DNA of 64,000 nucleotides from Macquaria australasica (GCA_005408345.1 SEMN01000617.1:62001-126000); one strand, 5' to 3'. Positions 46,501 to 58,723 are shown, counted from the stretch's first letter. Numbers and translations: made by a program. Notes: a model not told the origin generated them from the letters alone.

Positions 46501-49500
46501 GTCTGAGCTCGATCAGTCTAATGCAGGGGCTCTCCTTGGCGGCTGTCCTGGAGGGGTGGGTAGGGGATTTGGAGGATAATTGGAGTAGGGGGGTTACTCT
46601 ACTAGGCCCTTACTAATCTAGGAAATGGAGGCAATTTGCTAACTTGAAGGGGCGATTGTTATTGTTGCTGTTGTGTGTGGGGCCTCGTCCCTGACTGTTC
46701 TGGTAAGCGGTGTGACGTCATCGGAGAGCGTGTTTTTGGTAAATGATATCATGGACGTCCAGCACTACATGTCTTTTCACATGGGTCTTGCTGTGTCTCT
46801 ACTTGCACAAAGACATGCAGTACCAAGGAGCAGTGACCTTGTCACTTGTGGAAAGTACCAAGTACATTTACTCAATTACTGTACTTAAGTACAATTAAAG
46901 TATTTCCATTTGATGCTACTTTCTTCTTCTACTCAGAGGGAAATATTGGACTTTTTATTCCACTACTTTTATCTGATAACTGTAGTTACTAGCTACTTTT
47001 CAGATTCAGATTTTACATTAAAAACACATGATAAACTTATAAAGTACAATCAGTTGTTAAAGATTAATTCAGCTTTTTGTTTTGTGATGCCTTATAATAA
47101 AGCCATATCTGGTTGGGGCCTCTTGTCATGTTTCAGAGGTCTTTGAGTTATTAATGAGACATTTCCCCTTGAAACTACTCACATGGTTTCATTTAAATAG
47201 CTGTTGCATCATTATTAATAATCTAATATGTCATATATAATAATATATCACTCACAGGGGACAATTTTCTGCAGAACAAGTATTTTACTTTTGATGCTTT
47301 ATGTGAATTTTGCTGATAACATTTTTGCACTTTTACAAGGATTTTGAATGAAAGCCTTTTATTTGTAATAGAGTATTTTTACATTGTTGTACTGGTACTT
47401 TTCCTTAAGTAAATGATCTGAGTACTTCTTCCACCGCTGCTTATTGTTTGACACAATATATTTCATTTTTTGCTATAAATTCTCTTATTTAAGTATGCAG
47501 GCCTCCATAAAGCGCTGGGGTCTTTGAGGTCTATTCACTTGATGTCCCGGGAAGAAGAAATTGCTCAGTTGTCATGGAGATGGTTTAGTTTGTCATCACG
47601 AAACTTTAGTATGTAATTTTGGTCACATGATAAGAGGCAGTTGTATATGGGGGGAGATGTTAACCCCTGCCACTGTTCAAAGATGGTCATGTGCCTCCTT
47701 GACATTTATATGGGATTTTGCATACATTTTACATGTCTTTTACATATCTTGAGACATATCAATATAAGAAAATATACCCGTGATAATTATTATTATTATA
47801 ATTATTTCAACTATATTGTCCGGCCCTACCTCCATTGATATTTAGGCGGTACATTACCCACAATACTAGCTGCCTTGATAATCTGCTGTCAATAATGACG
47901 TCCTCTGAAGGATGCAGATCCTTACAAGTATGGCTGGAAACAGAATGAGAAAACAAAACACTCAACGCTGCACAATATTGTTTCTTGACAGTGTGATATT
48001 GTGATGATATGATCGTATTATGTTATCATTGTAAACCTGTAGTGGAAAACTAATAAAATTAGTTATTGCAGTTTTTGTTTTACACATGTGAGGTGGTTTG
48101 CAAACAGTGGAACATAGTTTGTGGCAGTGAACATAAATTGGAATATTTTATAAGTGATTTTGCATAGATTTGCCATGTTCTGATATATAGTGATATTGGA
48201 AAGATATTAGTCACAGTATTTAGATATTTTGGTCAAAGATATTGTAATATTTGATTTTATTAATGTTGCTCAGGCCTAACCTGTCACATGTTTTGTCTTT
48301 TTCAGGCTCCGTCTCCCTCAGATGTAATGGTATTGCCCTGTCAGAGCAGCCCAGAGGACTGTGGCAGTAATTCAGGGGATGGGACGGTCCACTCCTCGTC
48401 TGGCAGGGGGGGGAGTAACTCACGCTGGTCTACTCTGTCTTGGGACGCCCCCTCTGACCTGCTCTCTCCCCCAACATTGGACCCCAGTGGTATGGTCCAT
48501 CTGGACAGTGACTCCAGGCCTAGTTCAGGTAAACACACACACACAGACACACCTAAACACTTGTGTCCAATGGTCAACAGTGTGTGGTCCACAGCACTGA
48601 CCAACACAGTGTGTCACCTTGTGATATAACCACAGCTCACCTTGTGTAAGAGAAATCCCATTAAACATTAACCGTACTCTTTTTACTTTTGTTTACTTGG
48701 CACTGACTCATTCATTTCTCTCTCCCTGTCAGCTTTTCAGCCTTTGTTGCCAAACTGTTATCCACTCTCATTGTAACTGTGGTCTCTGTGCCTCTACACC
48801 CAAGGCTCGGACATTCCTCTCCCTGCTATGCACTCATGCACGCCTGCTTTTATACTATTCTTTACTTTCTTCTAGAGGCTATCTCAAAACTTAGCAAGTA
48901 ATTCAACTCAAACCTAAAAACCTGAAAGGCATTATTTCAGAATTTTAGGTTTGAAGTTAGTTTCATAGCTTAATCTTTTATTCTTCCAAATCTTACATTT
49001 TAAGATTTTTGTTGTTTTTTGTACACTGCAGTACCTACATATGACTTGTCAAACAAATGGATTAATTACTGTAATGTCTTTCTCCTGGAATTTATGTTAA
49101 TGAAGTTTGAGTTTCTGTAGGTGATGTCTTTGTTTGCCTAGTTTTTACTGACCTTACTAACTACCCATTTCTCTTTATATGGATCCAAACTACAACACTG
49201 TTGCTAAGGAAAACAATTTCCTACCAGACAGAGTATATGGAACAGCAAGCAACACAAAGTGGCAACATTGTGTGTGTGCAAGTGCATGAAATTGTTATAT
49301 GTTTCTTTTTTGTCACCATTTTAAAATTAAATTAAACATAACGAGTGGTGATATTTGTAAACAGTCCACAAAAGAAAACCATTAAGTCAGCAACAACACA
49401 AAATAGGAGTAGGCCAAGGAATAAGTACAGTCCCTGTCTAGGTGGCCCTATTTTACATCATTAAAAATGGTTGGATATTGTCACTTTTTTGGCATTAGAC

Positions 49501-52500
49501 ACGTGTACATACTGAATTTCTTTCCCTCCCTCTTGTCAAGGTTTCTATTCAGTGAGCGGGAGCTCTCTCTCGGACTCTTGCTACTCTGTGTCCAGTGATG
49601 CTGCTCAGGGAGGACCGGCGCCACCGGCCAGACCCCTGAAGCTGTGGGAGCAGGTTCCTCTGTCTGCTGACACCACTGACATCTTGTGGTCAGAAGGTGC
49701 AGTGCAGCAGCAGCAGCCTGCACTGCAGAACAGCCGGGAAGATTGTGAACCAACAGAAGAGACACCAGTTTCAGGTGAGCTGGTGCAGACAGGAGATCCA
49801 TGGAAATATGAATTTGCAGCAGTCAGCTGAAGCTGGTTCAAAAAAGTCAGCTGAAGGCGGTTCAAAGCAGTGTTCTGGCTGTAAACACCAGTGGAGCTCT
49901 TATGTCTGGAAAGAGATGAATGTTTAAATATTTAGGAAATGATAATCTAAAATTAAATTGTCTGAAATTCTTCTTTTTCATCTCTTACAGTCCAAAGTCA
50001 CCTTGAAGCAACTGGTCTGAGCTTTCTGACTGACCTGAGCTCAGGACTCAGTGACTTCCTGATTTCTTCCCTCCTCGCGCTTATCGACCCCACCTCTTCT
50101 TCCTCTACCTCCTCCCTCCATCCAAAAGCCCAGCTGGACCCTCGCTACTGCACAGACCTGGTGTCCCGTCGGACCAAAGAGGTTTACCCCTACCCCAGCC
50201 CGCTGCATGCCGTCGCCCTCCAGAGCCCCCTCTTCACTTCCCAGAGCCAGGAGCCATCAGCCTCTCCGAGCCCTGAAGGACCCCAACTAGATGAACCACA
50301 AGAGTCTAACGCTGATCCAACTCTGCCTGTCCAGCCTCACCAGCCCCCTGCCCCGGCTTCCTTCACCCAGCTGGAGCAGTACATCTCTCGACTGGCTCGC
50401 CAGTACCACAGACGGGTAACCTCCTCCACCTCCGATCTCACTTCAGCTGCCACCCCTGGTCTAGTCACACACAGAGGCCTTTGTACACCCGGCAAAAGTC
50501 ACGGTTCCACTCAGTCCCTTTCTGCCTTTGAGAGCCGCAGTACACTCAGCATAACTCCCTGTAAGTCACTGCTGGGAAACTCTGCCAGAGTCAGCCTCAG
50601 CACTACTGGGAAAAAAGCCACTAGGAATTCAATCAACCTGGGTAACCTTCCATCAGCAACCGGAGAGGACTTGAACATAAATCTGCATCTCAACCTCAAC
50701 TTGAACCTGACTCCTGGTTTGAATTCTAGCCGGGGACTGGTGGACAATTCCAAAAATGGCAGTTGTGGATCTTTGAGGAGTGACTTTGCTGCAGCTTCCA
50801 CGGCTTCTGCTACATCCCTCTCCTCCGCTACACCCACCCCAGCGCTTAGGACTCGCCCTCGCATTTCAACATGTCCAAGCAACCTGAGCCACCGCAGTTC
50901 CCTGGAGGTCACGTCAGGGTCTGGAACCAGTTCTGGATTTGGGTCATCTGCCTTCTGTCGCTCCTTAGACTGGAGCAGCGGTGCTCCACCTGAGACTGGA
51001 CCATCAGTGTTTGGTACAAATTCTGGATCAGCTCCTGGGTCCCAACGTAGCAGCTTGATCCAAGAGTCCAACTCCAGTCCCAAGCTAAGCGAAGACTCCC
51101 CCATGGTGGGGGAGATCTCCCGCCTCTCTGGCCTCACTAGGGCAGTTGTGGTTGGACTGATGGAACAGGGTGTGGAGCTGGATATTGACTGCTTCCAAAC
51201 AGATACTGCAGGCGAGGTGAGGGGTCACAGTAAAACTCACCTGACAGCCCAGACAGATCAATCACATGACTACACTAGACTGACTGACCTGAATCCCCAG
51301 AGACCAATACAGCTGTCTCTCAGTGTCACCCATTCTCCACAGTCTCAGTCCAGCCTCACCCCTCCTCTCTCACACTCCAGCAGCCCCATACACCCTTATC
51401 AGTCCATCCATATTCCCTCTCCCCACTACTCCTCACACTGCCACTACCAGCAGATCCCTTCCCCATCTGACCTTCCCTCTTCCACGGCCTCTTCCCCTGC
51501 CTCCCGCCCCACCCCCAGGGGCCGCTCTCCTCCCCGGCCTCTCCAGCCATCCCCTCTGAGTGCCACCCCACTCTCTGTTTTCAGACGAGATGCGCCCTTC
51601 CAGTGCTCCCTGCCTCGCACCAATACAAGGAGCTCTCCTTTGGAGCATGGCGGTATACAACCAAGGGGTGGATCACTTAGGCAGAGTGGGGGAGGAAGTG
51701 GAGGTAGCGGTGGGTGGAAGAGGGTAGACGGGGAGGGGCTTTATAGAGGAAAGCATGCCTCCCACAAGTTGATCAGGGCAGCCACAGTAAGCAGCTATGC
51801 CAAGAGAGAGGACTATAGCTCTGTTTGGGGTGAGGAGCAGGAGCGATCAGCAGCCCAGACACCCAGGAAGACCCCCAACAAACTCTGGAGAGGCTTTGAG
51901 GGACGACTCTGGGGCAAAGAGTCCGAAAGCGAAAGGGAGGAGATAGACAGAGCTGAGTATGGCTACGGATGGAGGAGGAACAGCGTTGGGAGCTGGAGGA
52001 AGGAGCATCGAAGGGTGAAGGCTTCATCCAGCAGTAATGACAAGAAGCCAAAAGTAGAGAACTCCCCCATCTTCTCAAAGAAGAGGGGGAAGGAAGATGG
52101 GGAGAGACGCAGCTCCAGTCTCAGGCTTTCCAGGAGGGCTTTGTTCAGGAGTGAGTCCCAAGGCTTGCTGGTGCCTCGTAACCACAGCGAGGAGCCCACA
52201 AAGCGGGCACACTGGGTCTCCTCATTAGACGTGGGGCAAGGTGGCATGTACATCAGGAAAGACGAAGGGGTCAGACTGATGAGAGCAAAGGAGGAAGACA
52301 AACGCCTGTCCTCCACTGCCAGCCTTTTTAACCTCTCTCGTTCTCAGAGCCTGGAAGGCAGCTGCCATTCCCTCTCCCCTCTCTCCTCCCCTTCCTTTTC
52401 TCCATCCCCTCCTCCACGGATGCCCCTCCAGCGCTCTCGATCACTGAGGGACTTGGGGAGGAGAGTGTTTGGCTCCATGAGGTCCCTGAGTCTCAAACGG

Positions 52501-52518
52501 AAGCCGTCCAAGAAGTGA
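41100..52518 (+). CDS. dact4: Dact (Dapper) family Dishevelled-binding protein, probable dact4
   Basis: Dact proteins bind Dishevelled and modulate Wnt and TGF-beta signalling. Exons: 41100-41483 (alternative donor after 41366, also phase 0), 48306-48528, 49541-49774, 49991-52518; 1,122 aa with the longer exon 1. Family features in order: ATLAGVLELEVLR near the N-terminus; QLLARISRLHDEI, which lines up with QLDKQISDLRLDV of other Dacts; DSDSRPSSGFY with SLSDSCYSV after it (about residues 195-216); and EVYPYPSPLHAVALQSPLF at 344-362. Intron sites flanking SRPSSG|FY match the family. The rest is Ser/Pro-rich with basic patches. The terminal MTTV motif is absent; the protein ends RSLSLKRKPSKK. 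Identity as the fourth paralogue rests on the ehd1 neighbourhood and the divergence, so the symbol is less certain than the family. Confidence 0.85.
42350..42715. repeat. Teleost dispersed repeat, copy 2 of 3
   Basis: It has the same ordered phrases as the copy at 25690-26040 ('attaatcatttaagtcattt', 'gaggatttgctgcttttct', 'ttttggactgttgg', 'tttttcacta', 'gatggataatga'). Confidence 0.7.
43536..43588. repeat. (CA)n microsatellite
   Basis: AC run of about 26 units within Dact intron 1. Confidence 0.97.
44560..44840. repeat. Teleost dispersed repeat, copy 3 of 3
   Basis: Diverged copy: 'ttttcaagcagaaaatgcca', 'tttgggctgttgggcaggca', 'gcctttttcactgtt', 'ctaatcaattaatcgagaa', 'gaaataattgttagttgca'. 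Same orientation as the other two. Confidence 0.65.
45882..45890 (+). promoter_or_regulatory. Candidate alternative Dact first-exon donor: ATG|GTGAGT
   Basis: An ATG (45882-45884) is followed at once by the consensus donor GTGAGT, after a GAGCGAG-rich stretch. Exon 2 of the Dact gene starts in phase 0, so splicing here would give an in-frame start MAPSPSD. Speculative. Confidence 0.3.
46843..47439. mobile_element. CAGTGGTGG-family element, longer copy
   Basis: Left end CACTTGTGGAAAGTACC and right end TACTTCTTCCACCGCTG, with the shared AGTACATTTACTCA/ACTTAAGTACAA interior. About 600 bp, longer than the 264-bp copy. Target duplications are unclear. Confidence 0.55.
47950..48285. repeat. AT-rich repeat-like sequence before Dact exon 2
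   Basis: 'cacaatattgtttcttgacagtgtgatattgtgat' and 'atatagtgatattggaaaga' phrases, ending 'gttgctcaggcctaacc', resemble decayed hAT-type teleost repeats. The ends are uncertain. Confidence 0.35.
48529..49540 (+). other. Dact intron 2
   Basis: About 1.0 kb between two short exons. A short CA tract begins directly after the donor. No other feature is seen. Confidence 0.6.
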
Positions 52519-52527
52519 CACTTGTAC

Positions 52528-52533
52528 AATAAA
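52528..52533 (+). promoter_or_regulatory. AATAAA 10 bp after the Dact stop codon
   Basis: A canonical hexamer very close to the stop would give an unusually short 3' UTR. Another AATAAA-like site occurs near 53515 ('taataaaataaac') and may be the main one. Confidence 0.3.
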
Positions 52534-54029
52534 TGAACATCTTCCACGTTACGTTCAAAACACCAGTGATGGTTGGTGTTATATTTCATGTAAAAGGAAG
52601 TGCCATCATTTTTAATTTTCAAGCTTCAAAAGATTTATGATTGATTAGACAGATACGCTGGTTTTATATTAATGGCCATAACATATCTGCTAGTCCTTTC
52701 ATTTGCCACCATTATGATGGAAATTCCTCTCAGGCACATAAAGCCTGTAAAACCTATTAATTTTGTTCTTAGCTCACATCATTCATTCTAGTAATGTTTT
52801 TGTACATTTTTAAAGACAGACACTTTTATAGCCCCCCCCCAAAAAAACACAAAATGTCAAGAGGCATGATCAGAGTGCTTTATAGCCAAATGACTGCACC
52901 GTCTCCCAAAGTCTTTTCTCACTGACAATGTATTATTGTAAATTGTGCACCCTTCAGCAGCAAGCAAGAGTGCTGTAGGATGCAGCATGGCCCACAGAGA
53001 AATGTCGGTGAAGAAAACATAGGCGACAACTTAATTTAGGGGTGAACAATTCCTTTTAGGAGCTGCAAAGAACTACAAACCTTTTAAAAAATTAGTGTGG
53101 GTTTCAGTGGATTTGACATCAACAGGAACACTATTCTGGGCTCCTTCTGTGGCTGAAAAGTAGCCCAATTTAAAAATATTGAATATGAACTCATAATATT
53201 GGCTATAAGCAGCTTCATCATGTTGGTTGAATCCTCCTGTAACCATGAGTATGAATGTGTACGTGTACACTCCTCTTCTGCATGCTGCTCTGTGACTTGT
53301 TCAGTGATTATAGCTATTTGTGAGAATGTGATATTCCTCTTTGTTTATGGGCAATATTGCCTCTGAAATACAATCATATTGGCCAGATAATGACCAAAAC
53401 CAAGCAAATACTCTTTAACTTGATATTGTGCTCAGGATTTTCAAATAAATATTGAATTATTAAAATATTGATGAGTTATTTGAGACAAACTGTGGCTTGT
53501 CATGGCTTACGATTAATAAAATAAACGTATAACTAAACTTGTGCTGTGCCTGAAATACCTACATTATATAATCTATTACAATCAAATTAATTTTCTAAAA
53601 AGACTTCTGAGCTCGGACATTATTTATAAAAATATTTTACTTGAAAACTCACAAAATCAACATTCACAGCACTGATCAGACAACTGCAATCATGAAGGCA
53701 TAATCAGAACTTTGAGTAGTGCATGAAGAGTCTCTCTTTAGCTCTCAGAGGCATTTTTGTGAAATATCCAAACTCTTGCTCTTTTGGGCTATGTTTCCGT
53801 GTTGCTAGGAAACTAACTTTCCTGTCCTCTCCTTTCTATTTTCAGCAGCGACGTGTTTACTGATCGCATTCCAGCATTCTGTATAATGTACAATTCTTAC
53901 TTTCCTAATCTCACCACATAAACACTTAAAGGAGACACAGTTAAACATTAGTGTTAGTAACATGTGTGAACATTCTTCAGTTGGTTTGTGATCAGTTGAG
54001 GATGAACACAGTCTCTCTCAGGTTGAGGT
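52534..54029. other. Convergent 3' region between the Dact gene and ttc9c
   Basis: AT-rich sequence with no recognised coding sequence or transposon ends; likely 3' UTR of the Dact gene in part. Confidence 0.5.
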
Positions 54030-54035
54030 TTTATT
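54030..54035 (-). promoter_or_regulatory. Polyadenylation signal candidate of ttc9c
   Basis: AATAAA on the - strand about 20 bp after the stop codon. Confidence 0.35.
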
Positions 54036-54055
54036 TGGCGGGTTGAGCTGGCAGG

Positions 54056-56369
54056 CTAAACTCCTTCATCAGCTCCGTTGGTTTGGTTAATCCCTTCTCC
54101 GGAGCTGCTCTTCAGGCTGGGGGAAAACATGCCTCGGTACATGGCCCTCTCTTTTTGTAACTCCCAATTCAGTTTCTCCTCAGCCCTCTGCAGGTGCTTC
54201 CTCACATTGGCATCTGCGACAGAAAAATGAAGATGTTTTGTTTTGGAAAGGCATATTTTCCTTTATCCCACAGGTGTTCAAATACGTAGGAGGAGGCTAG
54301 GAGAGAATCTGCAGAATTATGCAAGAGATATTACATGTATGGATGTGATTTATCCAGTAGTTCTGAGACAGAGCCAAATGTCCTTGAGTGAAAATCACTC
54401 TTTACATGCAACATACTTGGTCTTGCAAAAATGAACTGAAAATTAATGAATTGACCGACAAATCTGTCAATGAAATAAAAATACAGGTTGCAATTTGGTC
54501 TTTGCCATTTCTGAATTTGCAGATAATTTACTTGAAAGACCTTTAACACAGGACGTATTAAAAGTTGTATCTAGTTCGTTTAATCTGTGACATAACGTGT
54601 TAATTAGTGATCTTCAGAGATGCTGGTAGGCGGATTTTGTTACGTTCAGACAAAGCCAGGCTAGCTGTTTCTTATGTCTTTATGCTAGGATAAGCTAACT
54701 GGCTGTAGCTTCATATTTAATGGACTGATTATGAGAGTGGTATTGATCTTCTCATCTAACTCTTGGCAAGAAAGCGAGTAAGCGTGTTTCCCAAAATGTC
54801 AAACTATTTCTTTAAAGGTAATAAATACATCATGCGGCGTTGGTGGCTGGATCACATTTCAGAGACAAAAGCATCTTGACAAATTTTCTTTTTTTCCTCT
54901 AAGGGTATTTTACTATATTAAGTGATTATCAAATATATATCATCAATTGTACTAAGAGAATGAAGTTTCACAAATAAGAACCAAAAGCACTCATTTGGGA
55001 CAAATATCCATCTAAAATGATTTGTGAAAACAATTACAGGCTGTCTACACTGGACACATATTTTAGTCGCCTGTCTAATGCACTTCTGTTGTAAAAAGTG
55101 TGCTTCCAGTTTAATCAATACAGCTGGCCACGAAACGGCTCGCGCTTCACTTGCACCTTATGCGCATTGCTGTGACCTAAAGTGTACTTTCATGCCTCAA
55201 TTATATTTTCCTCTCAGTGACTCGTGTAACTACGTGGATTTTGTATTGGGCTTTCAGTGCTGCCAAAGCAGTTATAGTGCAAAAACAGTAATGTGGCTGA
55301 ACGCATCCTGTGTAGACACTGGCAGAGGTCGGAAGCTGCTCATTTCGCCAAGTGGCCAGTGTATACAAGGTGCAAGACTGCATCGAAAAACTCAAGAAAT
55401 ATCTAAATAAATGACTATTCATATGGACGATGGCCTAAGCCTGCTGTGGGTGACCCTGATGTGCTGGCTCTTTTCTTACCATTAGGCTGCTCTCTGCAGG
55501 CCTGGGTGAGGTACTGTTTGGCCGTCTGTGCATCTCCCATCTCCAGAGTGGCTACTCCTGCCCTGTACAGTGCTTTGACATCACCTGGTCGCCACTGCAG
55601 TACCCGCAGGCTGTACTCCCGCACACGAGCATAGTCAACACTCTGTCTCTGCAGCAAACAGGCTGAAAGAAATATATATGTACATATATATTACATAATA
55701 CTGTACATACTGTACCAGGCTGCCAATTTCCCTTGTAAAGCAATCAGTGAAAACACTCTTTTATAAAGGAATTCACCTCTTTAGAGCATCACTGAATTGC
55801 AGAGGGATTTGTTGGTAGGGCATTTTCACAATGAAATAATTATGCTAAGGACTCCATATAAAACTAGTGACTACATGAAACTACTTAACTGAACTGAGAA
55901 TAGTTTTTTAAGAACTACTACTTGAATAGATTTGGGATATTTTTAAATCAAATAACAGTATTTCCACTTCAGCTGGATGTTGTAGTACTCTTTTCACCCC
56001 TTAACTTTGCATGGTTTTGATGTTTTATCTACCAGCTAAGTTGTTGTAGCAGTCCACTTGTGTGCATCTCAGTAGAGCCTCCTGTTCAGGTGTGAGCGCA
56101 GGTATCTCAGGTCCAAAGCCTTTCACTGGCGTCATCACATCAGGGTCGAGGCCTCTGAGGATCAGCAGAGCACGGTGATAACGCCCGATGGCTGAGCGAA
56201 TGTTCTTCTCCCTGTACAAAGCGTTCCCTTCTGTTTTCATCTGGGTTGCTTCCTCTAGCAAAGTCCAAACCGGCTTTGCGGAAGTCTGTCGGTGTCCAGA
56301 AAAGCTTGGTTCTGCTGCCGCCGCTGCCCCCTGCACATCCATACTCTCCTCTCCTCCTCCAGCCTCCAT
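54056..56369 (-). CDS. ttc9c: Tetratricopeptide repeat protein 9C, complete
   Basis: A small TPR protein of uncertain cellular role; related TPR proteins act as chaperone cofactors. Exons on the - strand: 56369-56033, 55662-55480, 54213-54056; 678 nt, 225 aa. Family landmarks are MKTEGNALYREKNIRSAIGRY and YHRALLILRGLDPD (first TPR), LTPEQEALL, CTQVDCYNNLAACLL, VREYSLRVLQWRPGDVKALYRAGVA (second TPR), YLTQACREQPNDANVRKHLQ and YRGMF near the C-terminus. It carries about 45 extra N-terminal residues (Gly/Ala-rich, MEAGGGEESMDVQG) and a C-terminal extension compared with the 171-aa human protein. A downstream in-frame ATG (the M of MKTEGNALY) would give a protein close to human size. In human it lies in the same 11q12 region as UBXN1, which supports the identity. 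Confidence 0.93.
54214..55479 (-). other. ttc9c intron 2
   Basis: 1.27 kb containing a half copy of the TTAA foldback MITE (54645-54811). The rest shows no feature. Confidence 0.6.
54645..54811. mobile_element. Second copy (right half) of the TTAA foldback MITE
   Basis: It matches the right half of 26804-27139 ('gccaggcta', 'tctttatgcta', 'gtagcttcatattta', 'attgatcttctcatctaact', 'cccaaaatg') and ends before TTAA at 54812-54815. The left arm is missing. Confidence 0.75.
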
Positions 56370-58700
56370 TTCCGCAGTGGAGCTAGTTAGCTGTTGAGAT
56401 GAATAACATAAACGAATGTGCTAAGAAGCTGCTGGAGAGCAGTACATATAAATTCAGACACATTACAGAGCACATCAGTTCAAGCTCCTCTTCATATTTC
56501 TGCTCAACATTTAGTTTGAACTGATCTGATATACTGGTTTAAGTAAATAGGCACTCACACTGATTTTACAGTCAATTTACTTGTCACAAGGAGTACTACA
56601 CAGGCTGTGAAAACAGTTGTATAAAATCTTTGTCAATTCTGAGAAAATCACTCCGGAGAAATCACTTGTGTAATGTCAGATTAGGCTCAGAGACTAATTT
56701 TACACAGATAGCCAGTGTTCCAAAATGGAGACTAAAAGACATGGGCAATTATCAGGCAGGGAGGGTCAAGCAGAATCCCCTATCCAGTGTATGTCTCTGT
56801 TTTTCCCTGCAGTTTTTCAAGTTTAAAAAGATCTCCTTTGTCTCCTATCCTATCGAGTTGCATTATGGGAATTGTAGGATCCAACTATTTTGGAGCTTGA
56901 CCCATACTAGGGACTAAAAGTCAGAATATCTCAGCCTTTTCACCGTTTAAAAAAAAGATGTCTCTTGCCAGTTTCCCAACTGTATGGAGGTAATATACTA
57001 AATTGGGGTGGGTGCCCCTTTAAATGGATTAGGTATCTGGTAGATGGAACAATCCACATTAAATACTGAGCCTTAGTCATTGTCATTATTAAACTGATCC
57101 AGAACAATATAATGAAATGTAGCTAATGTTGGTGTATCGGTGTCACCACAGAAGAAGTCATGTGTAGCTGCAGCGCGTTAACTTGCACTACACACAGAAG
57201 AATGACCACAAGCAGTTCTACACTGTAAGATACACGGATTTTAAATGGAGAAAGACATCAAGGTCACTGGTATCAGCAATTACCCCGAGTTTACTGGAAG
57301 AGAAGTGGGGTCATTGCATCCCATCGTAATGTTACTATTGTCTGACTATTTCCATGTTGCCAAGTAACACTAATCTCTGCTACTTGTACTGGCCTGTTTC
57401 TTACTGATCTGGGAGAATTTCGACAGGACAGGGGCTTACTGAAGTTATACTTTGAATACTCTTTACTACAGACCGATACTGCCACTTTGCTGTCGTTAAC
57501 TCGTATGCATCTGTGGCACACGGGTTCTGCCAGGAAGCAGACGTCATAATTAGGACACGCCATTCATTTGGAACATTGGAACGGATTCGAATCACGGATC
57601 CGTGATTCGAACGAACGCTCGGTTCAGGAGCCGGATCAGCGCTTTGTGGCTACAGCCATACAGCTAACCGAGCTAGCAACGTTACCGTGCTAAACTTCGC
57701 CTACTCACACGCCACCTAACTCTCATTCTCTTTAATTCAGGGTGTCTGTACATTAAACTGCGATGGACACACTGCTATGCGTCATCTCACCTTACGCCAC
57801 TGAAAAGATGATCAACGGGCAGCTACTTCTTGCTTGTTGACAATCATTCTGCTGCTGTGGTCGCTTCCTTGTTTTCTTATTATGAAGTGGTCAAAACTTC
57901 AACTTCATGCAGCGTTACTGCCACAACAAGGCCGAACCAGGAATTACCAGTGCATCAACACAAAAACGTCAAAATACATTGACATAAATTAACATAGAAT
58001 CAGAATCAGGTTTATTGCCAAGTAGGTTTTCACATACAAGGAATTTGCTTTGGTGTTTTGGTGCATAACAATAAACATAGATAAACATAAATAAATATTT
58101 AAAAAAAACAAGTACTACAAAAGTCAAGGGATTTAAATATACAATAGAAAAAAGATTTTTCATCTTTTCCATCTTTTTAAGCTGAAGAGTGCACAGACTC
58201 TGTTGGTGATGTGCACTGTAAACAAACTTGAACTTGAAGTACATTTTAGATGTTAAACACAACTTAGCCTATTTGAAAACCTTTTTATGTTAAGTTGGAT
58301 AAATGTCAACCATATGCCCGTATATGGCTGTATGTATGAACCACCAAATCCGACACAGGCCTAAACCTTGAAACATGAGATAATGACCTAATTGCACTTT
58401 ATTTTTTTTATGAACAACATTGGGTGTTTGAGTTGGGATTCCTGTTGCTGGAAGGGTGCTGAGAGTAACACAACACACAGGAACTGATTGTAATACCCTA
58501 TAATAAAGGGCATCTTGTTATGTTAAAACACGCAGTGTATTCCATAAAAAATAATGTTCCTTCCATTCTGTTGAATGCAGGCACAGGTCATGGGTGTAGC
58601 AACATAAGGGAGGGAGGTGTAGGTCTATATCCAGCAATTCTAATCATCCCATATTTGACTGTACATTTAGAGACAGTTTCACATTTTCATTTATTTACCT
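56370..58700. other. Intergenic between ttc9c and the SLC5A7-like gene
   Basis: It should carry the ttc9c promoter near 56370-56450. A segment at 56630-57020 looks repeat-derived but has no firm ends. At 57996-58235 a phrase 'gaatcagaatcaggtttatt' followed by 'gccaagtaggttttcac' resembles a widespread fish repeat. No gene is seen. Confidence 0.45.
57996..58235. repeat. Teleost dispersed repeat (GAATCAGAATCAGGTTTATT type)
   Basis: The phrases GAATCAGAATCAGGTTTATT, 'gccaagtaggttttcac', 'acaaggaatttgctttggtg' and 'ataaacatagataaacat' are ones I recognise as frequent in fish genomes, probably a LINE 3' tail. The right end is approximate. Confidence 0.5.
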
Positions 58701-58717
58701 CCCAGCTTATTTGAACT

Positions 58718-58723
58718 TTTATT
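58718..58723 (-). promoter_or_regulatory. Possible polyadenylation signal of the SLC5A7-like gene
   Basis: AATAAA on the - strand about 560 bp after the stop. If used, the MITE at 58840-59103 lies inside the 3' UTR. Confidence 0.3.

Larger units (their letters stand above)
41484..48305 (+). other. Dact intron 1
   Basis: A 6.8-kb intron holding GATTAAT-type repeats, a CA microsatellite, a CAGTGGTGG-type repeat (46843-47439), pyrimidine/purine-rich tracts around 45900-46210, and AT-rich repeat-like sequence at 47950-48280. A candidate alternative first exon ends at 45884. Confidence 0.55.

Noticed and set aside
50511..51137. 208-codon open frame on the - strand inside Dact exon 4
   Set aside because: Antisense shadow of a Ser/Pro-rich coding exon, with no domain.
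52500..52536. Frame-shifted EVTLV reading across the Dact stop as a lost PDZ motif
   Set aside because: It is followed by Gln before a stop, does not match MTTV, and would need an indel.
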